Positions 9,723 through 17,361 of a DNA stretch of 23,000 nt are shown here, piece by piece (the first letter of the stretch is position 1; every line of letters starts with the position of its first letter). Under the pieces are notes generated by a model, which made no database searches, was not told the DNA's origin, and worked only from the letters and a program-made list of their open reading frames with translations. The position numbers and the translations under genes are program-made. Source of the DNA: Priapulus caudatus (lineage: Eukaryota; Priapulida; Priapulimorpha; Priapulimorphida; Priapulidae); NCBI RefSeq assembly GCF_000485595.1, contig NW_014578283.1:1-23000 (forward strand), in the 5' to 3' direction.

Positions 9723-10235
9723 CTATGCCCAGAATTGTGTCAGATCCACGGACTTGGACACATTGATATACATTACTTTACTGTGTTCCAGTTCACTGCT
9801 TTTTGAGCCAAATGCTATCCAACCCAGAGGAGACTTTCTTACACCATATCCTTCTATCTCCTGCATTTCCCCATTGTGAAGTTGTGGGTAGTCTATTCCA
9901 ACTAGCAAATCTACGTCTCCACTTCCTCTATTTAGTTGCTCACCAATTATTCTTTCCAGCTTTGTCTTTACTTCTTCATTCAACTCTTTCACACTTTTAA
10001 TTTCTGGCACACCTACTGCAGATACTGTATACTTATTGTTAATCCTGACCTTGTACACTCTTGTTTGGTGTACTTGGACATCTCCACTTAGAGTTCCTAT
10101 TTCAATGCTTATTGGCCTGCTCTCACATCCTAATTTTTCTGCAACCTCTCTCACAATTGTGAAATTAGCTCCAGAGTCCAACAACACACTTCCACTCACT
10201 TCTCTCTCGTGTTCTTCTAACCTTGCGGTTACCAT
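9723..10235 (-). pseudogene. Element B retroviral-type aspartic protease
   Basis: The frame reads SGSVLLDSGANFTIVREV, with the catalytic DSGA at residues 20-23 (about 10167-10178), so the active-site triad is intact. Next come strands including RVYKVRI and DLLVGIDYPQL (the flap and 'LxGxD' segments), then a C-terminal 'SPLGWIAFGS' motif typical of BEL/Pao DUF1758. The frame begins inside the region shared with the preceding zinc-knuckle frame (10165-10422), so one frameshift separates gag and protease. It would cut the polyprotein in an intact element. Confidence 0.88.
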
Positions 10236-10269
10236 AGGGAGTATGGCTGGGTTTTTTGTCGACAGCCAT

Positions 10270-10440
10270 AATGGTGTGATTGGTTATTATTGCACCGTGA
10301 AGGAGCTCATGATGATAATACCTGCAACTATCCCTCGTGCATTGTCTTCTTCTGCATGTTTTCATGCTGTGACCTTTGCCTGCCTTTTTAATACAGTTAT
10401 AACAAGCATTATTTTGTGGCAAGTGATTCAGTCTCAGTCC
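10270..10440 (-). pseudogene. Element B gag zinc knuckle, truncated at its 5' side
   Basis: The minus strand reads NACYNCIKKAGKGHSMKTC, then QCTRDSC with YYHHELLH. This gives a paired Cys-His arrangement (C-x2-C-x7-H-x4-C followed by C-x4-C-x4-HH) typical of BEL/Pao gag C-termini, which bind RNA. Upstream the gag capsid region is absent. Immediately beyond about 10440 the sequence becomes Gypsy protease (element C), so gag is truncated by a deletion or insertion junction. Confidence 0.85.
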
Positions 10441-10444
10441 AATC

Positions 10445-11675
10445 CTTTAAACACGAATTATGTGCCGTTACGAACGATGGTCATGTGTACCTCCCCTATG
10501 ACTTTAAGCGGGGATGACCCGTCTGCCTGGTGAGCAGATAGAGCACTGCTCTTGATCTAAACACCCAGTCTTTTCACAGCAGACACCCTTATCATGTTCC
10601 CAGTAGCTCCGCTATTGATGACTAATCGTACGTGGTGGTGTTTGTAAAACGCATCCATGTATGGAGACTGTCTCACTTGTACGCGGAGTACTGCCTGCGG
10701 GCTGGGTTGACCTGTACTGCTGGTATCGTGGGTTGCTTCATCATCTGACCCCTCTGTGTCAGATGTGATTCCAGTTACCAAACGCGACTTGGCAAAGAAC
10801 CTGCGATTGTGTTCAGGTAGGTAGGTGCAACGGCTTAGGAAGTGATGATCAGGCCGTACGGCTTGTTTACATAGGGCACACGATATATCTTTCTGTTGCT
10901 GCCTTCTGTGGTACTTCTCCCTCAGAGCCCGTGTAGATGAAAAGTTGGAGTATGAGGCTGCTGCACGCATAATCTTTGCGTCCTCTGTTGCGTGAATTCC
11001 ATCTAGCGCTTGAGAGATCTCGGGTTTAATTGATGCCAAAGTACGAGATCTGAGATATGTTCCATAGCGTTGTTTCACCATGCGAGGTAGGTCCTTGTGG
11101 ATTTCTCTCAGCCATGTTACCACGATGAAATTATCTAATGTAGGCGAAATCTCATCCTCCTCCACGTCATCGCCATGGTGGGAGATCGCACCATCTGCAT
11201 GTAGAAGGCTGTCCTCCACGAATGCTATTAACCGTTGGTAGAGCTCTGCTGGGCATTCGTCAGCTTCCATGAGAATGTCACAGATGTCCAGGAAGTGAGC
11301 TCCTGTGGATTGGAATCCAAAGTGTAGCCATATACATTGCCACACACAGTCGACGGAAGTGGAGTTCTTTACGAGCGATGTCCTTGAAATAACTGGGCAG
11401 TAGTTAGCAATTTGCCCTAACATCAGCTCCAGCATGTTGACTTTTTGCTGTCTGGTTCGCCGCCTGTGTTCAGGTACGGTATCTGCGTCATCCCTGAAGC
11501 CACGAAGGGGTTGTGACTTAGTCCTTTTCTCCTATTTTGTCCCCTCTACCAGAAATGGGGCAAAATTTTGATCCAGTGATAACGTGTATAGATTCTGTTT
11601 CCAGTTCTCGAAGGAATTAATAGTCTCATGTTTTGTTAAGCACCACTGTTTGGGTGCTCTTTGCACGGATGCCAT
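10445..11675 (-). pseudogene. Element C gag-protease polyprotein with premature stops
   Basis: The ATG at 11673-11675 begins [17 protein letters not shown]. Codon 48 is TAG (11532-11534), where Trp is likely ancestral. The frame then stays open to TAG at 10557-10559 and remains recognisable to about 10445. About 150 residues of helical capsid-like sequence (SPTLDNFIVVTWLREIHKDL, LRSRTLASIKPEIS) precede a zinc-knuckle-like CALCKQAVRPDHHFLSRC (about residues 266-283 of the full frame). The protease motif reads VINSGATGNMI: the catalytic Asp is Asn (AAT), so it would be inactive even without the stops. Beyond 10557 'ALSAHQADGSSPLKVIGEV' continues the protease fold. This is a dead gag-pro. Confidence 0.85.
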
Positions 11676-11871
11676 TATCGAAATTATTAATCAAACCAGG
11701 TATTGGCATTGTGGTCTACAGATATGTCTGCAGCTTGACTGGAAACTCACTTACTTGTAAGTTGCAGCACTAAGACCTAACGCTGCCACCACGCCATGCG
11801 AGAACACTTCCCACACCAGTACACACATCAGTCAAGACGCCAAGTCCGAGGTATCGATTCAATTCTCAAAC

Positions 11872-11877
11872 TTTATT
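11872..11877 (-). terminator. Poly(A) signal AATAAA in element C LTR
   Basis: AATAAA on the minus strand (CCTAATAAAGTTTG), placed between the TATA box and the LTR end as expected for the R region. Confidence 0.5.
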
Positions 11878-11997
11878 AGGAGAGAAAATAACTGGCACCA
11901 CATAGCCGAGTATCACGCTGGACACATAGAGCGTGTCGAACGCTAACACGTGCAATCCTAGAAGGTGCTGCCATCTAGTAGCACATAACGTACACTA

Positions 11998-12004
11998 TTA
12001 TATA
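11998..12004 (-). promoter_or_regulatory. TATA box of element C LTR
   Basis: TATATAA on the minus strand, about 325 bases ahead of the gag ATG and about 125 bases ahead of the poly(A) signal. Confidence 0.5.
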
Positions 12005-12387
12005 GAACTCCGTACAAGGCTAAATGCAGAATACTGGCGTAAATTGAATTAATGTCTTTATTAATTAGTTGTCTTAATGTCGTGGAAGACATTATATTTT
12101 TTTTGGGGGGGGGGGAGTATGTAGCGGTGTTACAATTTATACCGTTTGTAGTTTTATTTCACGAGAGATGGCGCTGGTGGGCGCGTTGTGACGAGGAGAG
12201 TGACGCGAGAGCGAAGAGGAGATAGGTGGTTTTGTGAATTGACGTGTGTTTTTGGTGAAATGACAAGTTTTAATTACATTTAGAGTCTTGTGTTTACTTG
12301 AAATTCTGCGTGAGCATTTGAGAATATCAAGACAAAAGGGGTCTGAACCCCGAAGAACTGAATATAAAACATCACAACTTATTCATA

Positions 12388-12395
12388 CTGGTAAC
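12388..12395. repeat. Left 8-bp target-site duplication of the hAT-like MITE
   Basis: CTGGTAAC, identical to 12605-12612 on the other side of the element. Confidence 0.88.
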
Positions 12396-12604
12396 CAAGG
12401 CCGTACGCAGCAGAGGGGCAGCAGGGGCAGTTGCCCCCCCCTAGAGATTTTCAGAGTATGCCTTTTAATGGGACAAATAGGGCAATAGAGGGCTTGGGGA
12501 GTACCTTTGCCCCCCCTACAGAAAATTTCCTGCGTATTTGCCCCCCTACAGAAAATTTCCTGCGTATTTGCCCCCCTACAGAAAATTTCCTGCGTACGGC
12601 CTTG
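12396..12604. mobile_element. 209-bp hAT-like MITE with perfect TIRs and 8-bp target duplication
   Basis: The element starts CAAGGCCGTACGCAG and ends with its exact reverse complement (15 bp). It is flanked on both sides by CTGGTAAC (12388-12395 and 12605-12612). The 8-bp duplication and the CAAGG end fit the hAT superfamily. It has no coding capacity. The interior is C/G-run rich and contains three tandem 30-bp units next to the right end (12506-12596). It inserted within the LTR-like segment 12118-12614. Confidence 0.88.
12506..12596. repeat. Three tandem copies of a 30-31-bp unit inside the MITE
   Basis: Units at 12506-12536, 12537-12566 and 12567-12596 are identical except that the first has one extra C in its C-run. 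Each ends CTGCGTA, the inner part of the right inverted repeat, so the repeat arose by duplication of subterminal sequence. Confidence 0.93.
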
Positions 12605-12614
12605 CTGGTAACAT

Positions 12615-12835
12615 ATATATAGATCAGGGATGAGATTTCTCCGCGGATTTCCGCGGTTTTAAAAATTTGGAAAAAAAACGAAAAAAAACACCTCCCCTGC
12701 CCCCCAGCAGGTAGCGCGCACGTACCTTATGCATGCTGTTTTTGCTCGCTCGCATGCATGTGTACGCTCCGTGTATCTATGAACATGATCGAAGGCTTGC
12801 ATAGGCAGTATACAGCCCGCAACACAACTGCACAA
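12615..12835. other. Unassigned spacer between LTR fragment and element D
   Basis: Contains a TCCGCGGATTTCCGCGG inverted motif near 12640-12656 and A- and C-runs. No gene is seen. It is the left flank of element D. Confidence 0.5.
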
Positions 12836-13307
12836 TGTATTACTTTCTTTATGCCTCCACACGATACAGCTTAAGAACCAAAAATACAAACACAGGAGTC
12901 TTACTTCACCAAATGAAATTGGACTAACAAACACATGCACTTGCGCATTTAAATAAACTGCACTACATCACACGGATCAGGCATTACACGGTGGATCACT
13001 GTTACTGTTAGGCAATACTGCGAACATATCTCTACTGCATCTTGTTATCAAAACTACAGTGCTATAATTTATTAACTTACGTTGTGGCGACCTCCAGCAA
13101 CACTAACTTGAACTTAAGTGAACTTTTAAGAGAAACTTAGAAACACAGGAATGTTTCTTAAAACCCGCGTTGGTAACGAAAACGAGGCAATAATAATGAA
13201 ACGAAAACGAGGCTACCTAGCCACAAGTAACCGCACGCAGGGAGAATGATTGTTCTCCGGTTGTACTGCACTAAATGTAACATCTGTGAGACTGACACTC
13301 CAGTACA
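12836..13307 (-). repeat. Element D 3' LTR (left copy), preserves the empty MITE site
   Basis: 472 bp, TGTATTAC to CAGTACA on the plus strand. It contains the uninterrupted site CACAAGTAACCGCACG near 13227-13242, which in the right copy is split by a 235-bp MITE and its duplication. Confidence 0.9.
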
Positions 13308-13314
13308 CTCCCCG
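13308..13314 (-). other. Polypurine tract of element D
   Basis: CGGGGAG on the minus strand immediately before the 3' LTR start TGTACTG. This is where plus-strand DNA synthesis starts in LTR elements. Confidence 0.65.
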
Positions 13315-13394
13315 TCTGATGTCTATTAGATATCACCACTAGATAATCGTGTCCGATAACACAATCAATAACTCGATTAATGATTATAGACTAT

Positions 13395-13742
13395 TCACGT
13401 CACAGATAGACAGTCAGTCAACAGGTGTATTAGCTCGGTCACATGCCGACTGAACCTCACAGTCTTTGCTCCTCGGAGAATCCTGACTTGAGCCTTTCGA
13501 ACTTTACCATCACTCTCACTAGGCATAGCACTTTCTACAATGCCCATGGGCCAATCACTTCGCGGCACCTCCTTATCCTTAAGTAATAAAATTTTTGATG
13601 TCATGCTGGCTTTCTCGCCACTTACGATTGACCTGTAAGGTCTGAAGGTAACCTTCCCTCTAGCGTTTCCAGAATGCATTGGAGAGGACTTGAACTCTCT
13701 TCCAATGTTTCCGGTAGATATCCTTCTGGTCAAAGTCGACAC
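13395..13742 (-). pseudogene. Element D integrase C-terminal tail (DUF5641)
   Basis: The frame reads SKILLLKDKEVPRSDWPMG, then SDGKVRKAQVRI and RHVTELIHL. This matches the DUF5641 order 'DVVLLKDxExPRNxWPxG', 'DGxVRxVxV', 'RPVxxLxxL'. The first 30 residues are a shifted reading of the preceding frame (13660-13950), which carries YRKHWKRVQVLSNAFWKR. It terminates about 90 bases before the polypurine tract, the usual position. Probably the terminal part of the integrase in one polyprotein, now split by a one-base change. Confidence 0.88.
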
Positions 13743-14224
13743 ATGCCAATGGGTCGCCGCCGACTTCCTGTTTCAGGAGTGTCGCGGGACTAAGAACCAT
13801 AGGGCATTCTGGGTCTGTAGATATAGGGGCCACTGGTCGCGAATTCAGAATGGCACATACGTCTGCCATGAAGGTAGTGAGAACCTCATGAGTAAGGTCC
13901 TTCACACCCCCTCCGTGTAACATAGTCAAGAATTCTCCTTGCGATACCAATCATCCTTTCCTACACGCCTCCCATGTGGGAGGAGTGTGGCGCATTGAAG
14001 ATCCAGGTAACTCCCAATTCATACAGGTACTTCTTGACAGGACCGTCTTCGACGTTAACGGTGTCGATCCTGAGACTCCTGGTCGCACCGACAAAGTTGG
14101 TTCCTCTGTCTGATATGAACTCCTTTACATTACCCCTGATAACGACGAAGCGACGGGCAGAATTTATGAACGCTGAGCTGCTCATGTCCTCAACGACCTC
14201 AATATGAATTGCGAGAGTAGTCAA
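13660..14224 (-). pseudogene. Element D integrase catalytic core
   Basis: The frame from 14224 reads IHIEVVEDMSSSAFINSARR, then EFISDRGTNFVGA with the second catalytic Asp, and IFNAPHSSHMGGV. A TAG follows at 13961-13963 where the family has Trp. Reading on in the same frame gives ERMIGIARRILD with the catalytic Glu. A frame change then leads to EVLTTFMADVCAILNSRP (13660-13950), the end of the core. The first catalytic Asp lies in the adjacent frame as VGVDMFGP (14225-14728). All three catalytic acidic residues can be found, but the frame is broken by one stop and two shifts. Confidence 0.9.
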
Positions 14225-14728
14225 TCAGATAAACAATATAGCCCAGCGCTTGCTGTGGGCTAATCCACCCCTCGTTCTGCGGGACACCACTGCCCAAGGT
14301 CCGAACATGTCGACACCTACAGACGTAAAAGGTGGTCCAGGTGCGAGGCGGGCAGCAGGCAAGTCGGCCATCTTCTGGTGCTCCAAACGTCCACGTAGTT
14401 TCCTGCAGGTGACACAAGGATGAATGATGGCGGAAACAACTCGCTTCACCCCTACTATCCAGTAACCATGGCTCATTATGGCTCCCTCTGTAAGTAGCCT
14501 GCATTGATGCTCAACTTTCTCATGAAAGTGGCGTACCAGTAATCTCGCTAAATGACTTTTAGCTGGCAAGATTACCGGCTTTATCTCTTCTATGGGGAGA
14601 CAACCTTGATTGAGACGACCTCCAACCCTCATAATGTCAGCATTCTCCAAATATGGGTTGAGAGGACTGATAGCACAGTTATTGGGAACAGGTTTCCTAC
14701 AGACTCTGAATTTCCTCAGAATAGGCAT
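14225..14728 (-). pseudogene. Element D integrase H2C2 zinc finger and start of core
   Basis: The frame reads ISPLNPYLENADIMRVGGRL, then PVILPAKSHLARLLVRHFH, EKVEHQCR, and IIHPCVTCRKLRGR. The HHCC-type finger is present as H-x3-7-H with C-x2-C, although Gly after the second His is replaced (HQCR). PPFTSVGVDMFGPW follows, with the first catalytic Asp of the core. The frame then shifts near 14225-14260, continuing in the 13961-14224 frame. In intact elements this domain stabilises the integrase-DNA complex. Confidence 0.9.
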
Positions 14729-14739
14729 CTCGTTGTCCT

Positions 14740-14950
14740 TGTCTCACGATAAATTGCTCCGCCTCTTTGTAGAAATTGAATGCCGACGATTTATCCTTGT
14801 CAGCTCCTTGCTTTCTTCTGCTTTTCAAGCTCCTTGCAGCTCGTTTGAGAACAGAGATGGCAGCAACAAGTCTATACCAGCTCGAGAATCGCTCAAAATT
14901 TTCAGATATTTTTTTGTCAACTGTGGTTTTACGGACGCCAACCTCAACTT
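14740..14950 (-). pseudogene. Element D linker before integrase, joined to truncated RT
   Basis: Downstream of the RT fragment, the minus strand reads in mixed frames KPQLTKKYLKIL and LFSNELQGA. This resembles the linker between RNase H and the integrase finger. At about 14945 it is fused directly to RT text ending AYAITGD. The catalytic YMDD part of RT, the thumb and the whole of RNase H (normally over 1 kb) are absent, so an internal deletion lies here. The exact breakpoint is uncertain by about 15 bases. Confidence 0.7.
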
Positions 14951-15371
14951 GTCTCCTGTGATAGCATAGGCATCCTTACGAAACCGCAGAAGAATTCCCA
15001 ACAAACTGTTGATTAGGTTATGCCCTGATTGGAGCGTGCCATTCAGTGATACGCCTTCATACACTGCCGAAGAATCAAACACGCCTCTTATCTTGTCAGA
15101 CTTCTTTGGGTGGTACACTCCGAAGATTGGTAGATACCATACTTCCGTCGGCAAGGCGACTTCAGCTGCTCCAGAGTCTAGAACTTTCTTCATAAACTTT
15201 ATAAAGTGTTCTTTCTACGTAGGGTTTTTCTGAAGATTAGCATCCAGAATCTTTGCACGTTTTAAAGCCAAAGACCGGTTGTTGGGCATAACCTGCCTTG
15301 GAGAACGAAAGGGCAAGGGCGCGGTCGAATACCCTTTATTGTCCTTTGTGACATCACGTTTCATGATCCGA
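14940..15371 (-). pseudogene. Element D RT, N-terminal half and connector
   Basis: The minus strand from about 15330 reads APLPFRSPRQVMPNNRSLA and KRAKILDANLQKNP. A TAG at 15215-15217 follows, then KEHFIKFMKKVLDSGAAE, WYLPIFGVYHPKKSDKIRG, VFDSSAVYEGVSLNG and LLGILLRFRKDAYAITGD. These are the consecutive blocks of BEL/Pao RT up to the first catalytic Asp (in AITGD). After that the domain ends abruptly in a deletion. The text is otherwise well conserved, so the deletion probably occurred after the element was functional. Confidence 0.9.
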
Positions 15372-16447
15372 TTAAACTCGGTCTTCTACTGACAGATCCA
15401 ACTTCTCATCGTCTTTTGTCTTGACGAAGAGCTCATCACCATGATATAAATTTTTCGTAAAGTCCTGTTTCTTGTCTTCACGCTTGCCTTCCTGTAGTGT
15501 CACGTTTCTACTACACGGTTCGAAAATGGTTCTTCGGCCATCACTTAATACATGAGTCTTGAAACTGTTGACATGTATTGTGTCAGGTATATGTGCCTTC
15601 CCTAGACAAACCTCACCGATCACTATACCCAGCCCAAGCTGAGCCTTTGGGCGAACGGGGCATCTCGAGGTCCTATCAACTGTTCATGCACATGGTGTGC
15701 ATTGATTAGGTCTCTCCCTATCAACAGGCCAATCTGGCAATCACGATTCACTGGAGGAATGTGATCGGTGATTTTCCTCAAGTGTGGGTAATATTGAGCA
15801 ACTTCTGGTGTTGGTATTTCAGAATGATCACTTGGAATCTCACTGCATTCTACCATGGTGGGAAGTTCAAGTTCTGAGGTATGGTCAATAGACTGAACTA
15901 TGAATCCATGAGCCCGCCTTCCGGAAGACGAGAAGTTTCCTGCACATGACGCCAATGTGTATTTCACCTCTGGGCCTCTGACACCAAGGGCATCCATAAG
16001 CTCTGGACACTCGAGGGTGCGATTTCTCTGATCATCCATTATAGCATATACAGTTACACAGCTTTCTGGTTTTCCTATTGGAAAAATGTTTACTGGTAAA
16101 GTCTTAGCACAGGATTTGCCACAGAAACCTTCCCCACAAATTGCTGTACATTTCGATACTACAGTCTGGCCCTCCCCGCCATGAACTTCACTGCTCTCTT
16201 GGCTCAGAGCTTCCTGGTTCGGAGTGGCGGAAGGTTCTGCTCTCCTATCTTCATGCAACCCAGTAAGATGGTGCTTGCTGTCGCCATCCGAGCACTTTGA
16301 TTTTACCTCGCTGTTTCTGGCTATATGTTTGTTACTGTTGCAACACTTGTTGCAAATAGAGTTTTCTTTCAAGATCAGTTTCCTCTCATCCAAAGGTTTT
16401 CTCCTGAATGCTCTGCATTCATTCAGAGAATGAGGGAGATTGTTCAA
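15372..16447 (-). pseudogene. Element D gag C-terminal zinc knuckle and DUF1758 protease
   Basis: From 16447 the frame reads PHSLNECRAFRRKPLDERK and SICNKCCNSNKHIARNS, then KCSDGDSKHH. This is a Cys/His-rich gag end in which expected cysteines have been replaced in two places. The protease region includes VTVYAIMDDQRNRTL (the 'DDQSN' active-site type of BEL/Pao, here Arg for Ser), then IPTPEVAQYYPHL, GLLIGRDLINAHHV and DAPFAQRLSLGWV. A single missing or extra base at about 15623 moves the reading to a second frame with IGEVCLGKAHIPD and NSFKTHVLSDG (15372-15623). The motif order is complete, the frame is not. Confidence 0.9.
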
Positions 16448-16779
16448 GGGGTACAGCAGGAAGCTTGAACCGAACTTCCATCTCTCAACCTTACTGTCTT
16501 GTTCTCAGGTGTAGATCTCAATTCGGTTTTCCTCACTACAAGTGGCACTCTGTAGTTGCTCCTATTCTGGCTTGGCAGAGACACCTTGATTTCCTCCCTT
16601 ATGAATATGAAGCTTGGGTCATTCATATGTGTTGCCATCTCGTTTACGAAGCTACGAAGAAGGAGAAAGGTGGAAATGCACACGAGTTTGTCATCTTGTA
16701 TCTCACTGCTCTGTCCATCCACATCTTCTGAATGTGATAAGGCAACTTGGTCACAACTGGGTTGACCCCTGCTGAAGTG
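16444..16779 (-). pseudogene. Element D gag segment between DUF1759 and zinc knuckle
   Basis: The minus strand reads LRSFVNEMATHMNDPSF, then SLPSQNRSNYR. This fits the 'LLxFVxxxAxxxNDPxF' part of BEL/Pao gag immediately after DUF1759. The frame is shifted from both neighbours: DUF1759 at 16780-17271 and the zinc knuckle at 16447 and below. Confidence 0.75.
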
Positions 16780-17271
16780 TCATAATAAGCTAAAAGTGCA
16801 GAATATTTCGGATCCTCTCAGTGATTCGACCTCTGCGAGGATATCTGCTAATTCATACAGTCGTTTGTAATCTTTAGGATTCACTTTCGCGAAAGCAGTG
16901 ATTTTGGTTTTCAATGTGTTTTCAACCAACTCTGGTGCCCCATAGCGTTCATCCAGTCTTGCCCATATGCGTTCAAGGCCACGTGCTGGATTATGCGCAT
17001 TGGAAGCGCTCAGGCTCAATGCTTGTTTTGACGAGTCATGACCAAGCCACTTGATCAACAAGTCAATTTCTTCCTGAGCACTGATTCGCAGTTCTCGCAC
17101 AATATTAGTAAAGGAACATTTCCATACTGTATATACAGCTGGGTCATCCTTGAATGTAGTGAACCTTGCCATGATAAGATCTCTTCTCATCAGGTAGTTA
17201 GTCAAGTCGTTGATTACCCCAGTGCCTTGAGGCGTTTCCGACGTTGGCGTTGTGAACGGTATCGACTGCAT
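16780..17271 (-). pseudogene. Element D gag capsid-like DUF1759 domain
   Basis: The frame reads YLMRRDLIMARFTTFKDDPA, then YTVWKCSFTNIVREL, ISAQEEIDLLIKWLGHDSSK and IWARLDERYGAPELVENTL. This is the DUF1759 order 'LxRxxLxxxxLxxFxGDPxxYxxWxxxF', 'LxxxLxGxA', 'xxLxxRFGxPxxxxxxL'. It would form the capsid. The start methionine is internal to gag and not the true start; upstream gag lies in other frames at 17362-18512. It is one of the best preserved pieces of D. Confidence 0.92.
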
Positions 17272-17361
17272 TGCATATGGAGCTGGTGTCGCTACAAACG
17301 GTTAGCTAAGTGCTAAGCCTGAAGTTGACGTTGCCGAGAATAGTGTTGACACTGTCGGTGC

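Larger units (their letters stand above)
1..10440 (-). mobile_element. BEL/Pao LTR retrotransposon 'B', older copy split by element A
   Basis: Two blocks on the minus strand belong to one BEL/Pao element. The block at 8195-10440 carries the gag zinc knuckle, protease, RT and first half of RNase H. The block at 1-961 carries the rest of RNase H, a linker and an integrase tail. RNase H stops at 8195 with a stretch reading GFERVVV and resumes at 961 with a stretch reading LSDIIIALSWIRG, which is the family order once the 962-8194 insertion is skipped. No LTR of B lies in the window: the 3' end runs off the left edge and the gag 5' end is replaced by element C near 10440. Integrase zinc-binding and core domains are missing, so this copy cannot be autonomous. 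The nesting is read from the sequence; the family is assigned from domain order. Confidence 0.85.
10440..12060 (-). mobile_element. Truncated Ty3/Gypsy element 'C' (5' LTR, gag, start of protease)
   Basis: The minus strand holds a probable LTR (about 11756-12060), a leader, and a gag-protease frame from 11675. The protease is cut at about 10440, where element B's gag begins. RT, RNase H, integrase and the 3' LTR are absent from this copy. The gag matches the type with CCHC and a DSGATGNMI-like protease that I associate with marine invertebrate Gypsy elements; the clade is not certain. The junction with B shows no duplicated bases that I can recognise. Confidence 0.75.
11756..12060 (-). repeat. 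Probable 5' LTR of element C
   Basis: On the minus strand a TATATAA box (11998-12004) is followed about 125 bases later by AATAAA (11872-11877), and the sequence then ends CTTACA at 11756. TATA followed by a poly(A) signal in this spacing is typical of an LTR. No second copy is in the window, so the ends are guesses; the primer-binding site is not evident. Confidence 0.5.
12085..12614 (+). repeat. Polypurine tract and probable LTR of a plus-strand Gypsy-type element
   Basis: At 12097-12117 a T-run is followed by eleven or more G and AG, resembling a polypurine tract. Right after it TGTAGCGGTGTTACA starts a segment that, with the MITE at 12396-12604 removed, ends CTGGTAACA near 12614. Start TGT and end ACA fit an LTR of roughly 290 bp. 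No internal coding region of this element is present on its left, where element C's LTR lies, so it is a 3' fragment or recombined remnant. The partner LTR is not in the window, so the call is tentative. Confidence 0.5.

Noticed and set aside
9372-10533. Plus-strand frames of 144, 65 and 165 codons
   Set aside because: They lie opposite the well-supported protease and RT frames of element B; composition is low in charged residues and no motif is present.
10515-10556. tRNA-like look of GCAGATAGAGCACTGCTC
   Set aside because: It is part of the Gypsy protease text on the minus strand and lacks D and T arms.
12830-12836. Target-site duplication for element D
   Set aside because: Left flank CACAA and right flank CGTAG do not match; the LTR inner edge at 18737 is also unclear.
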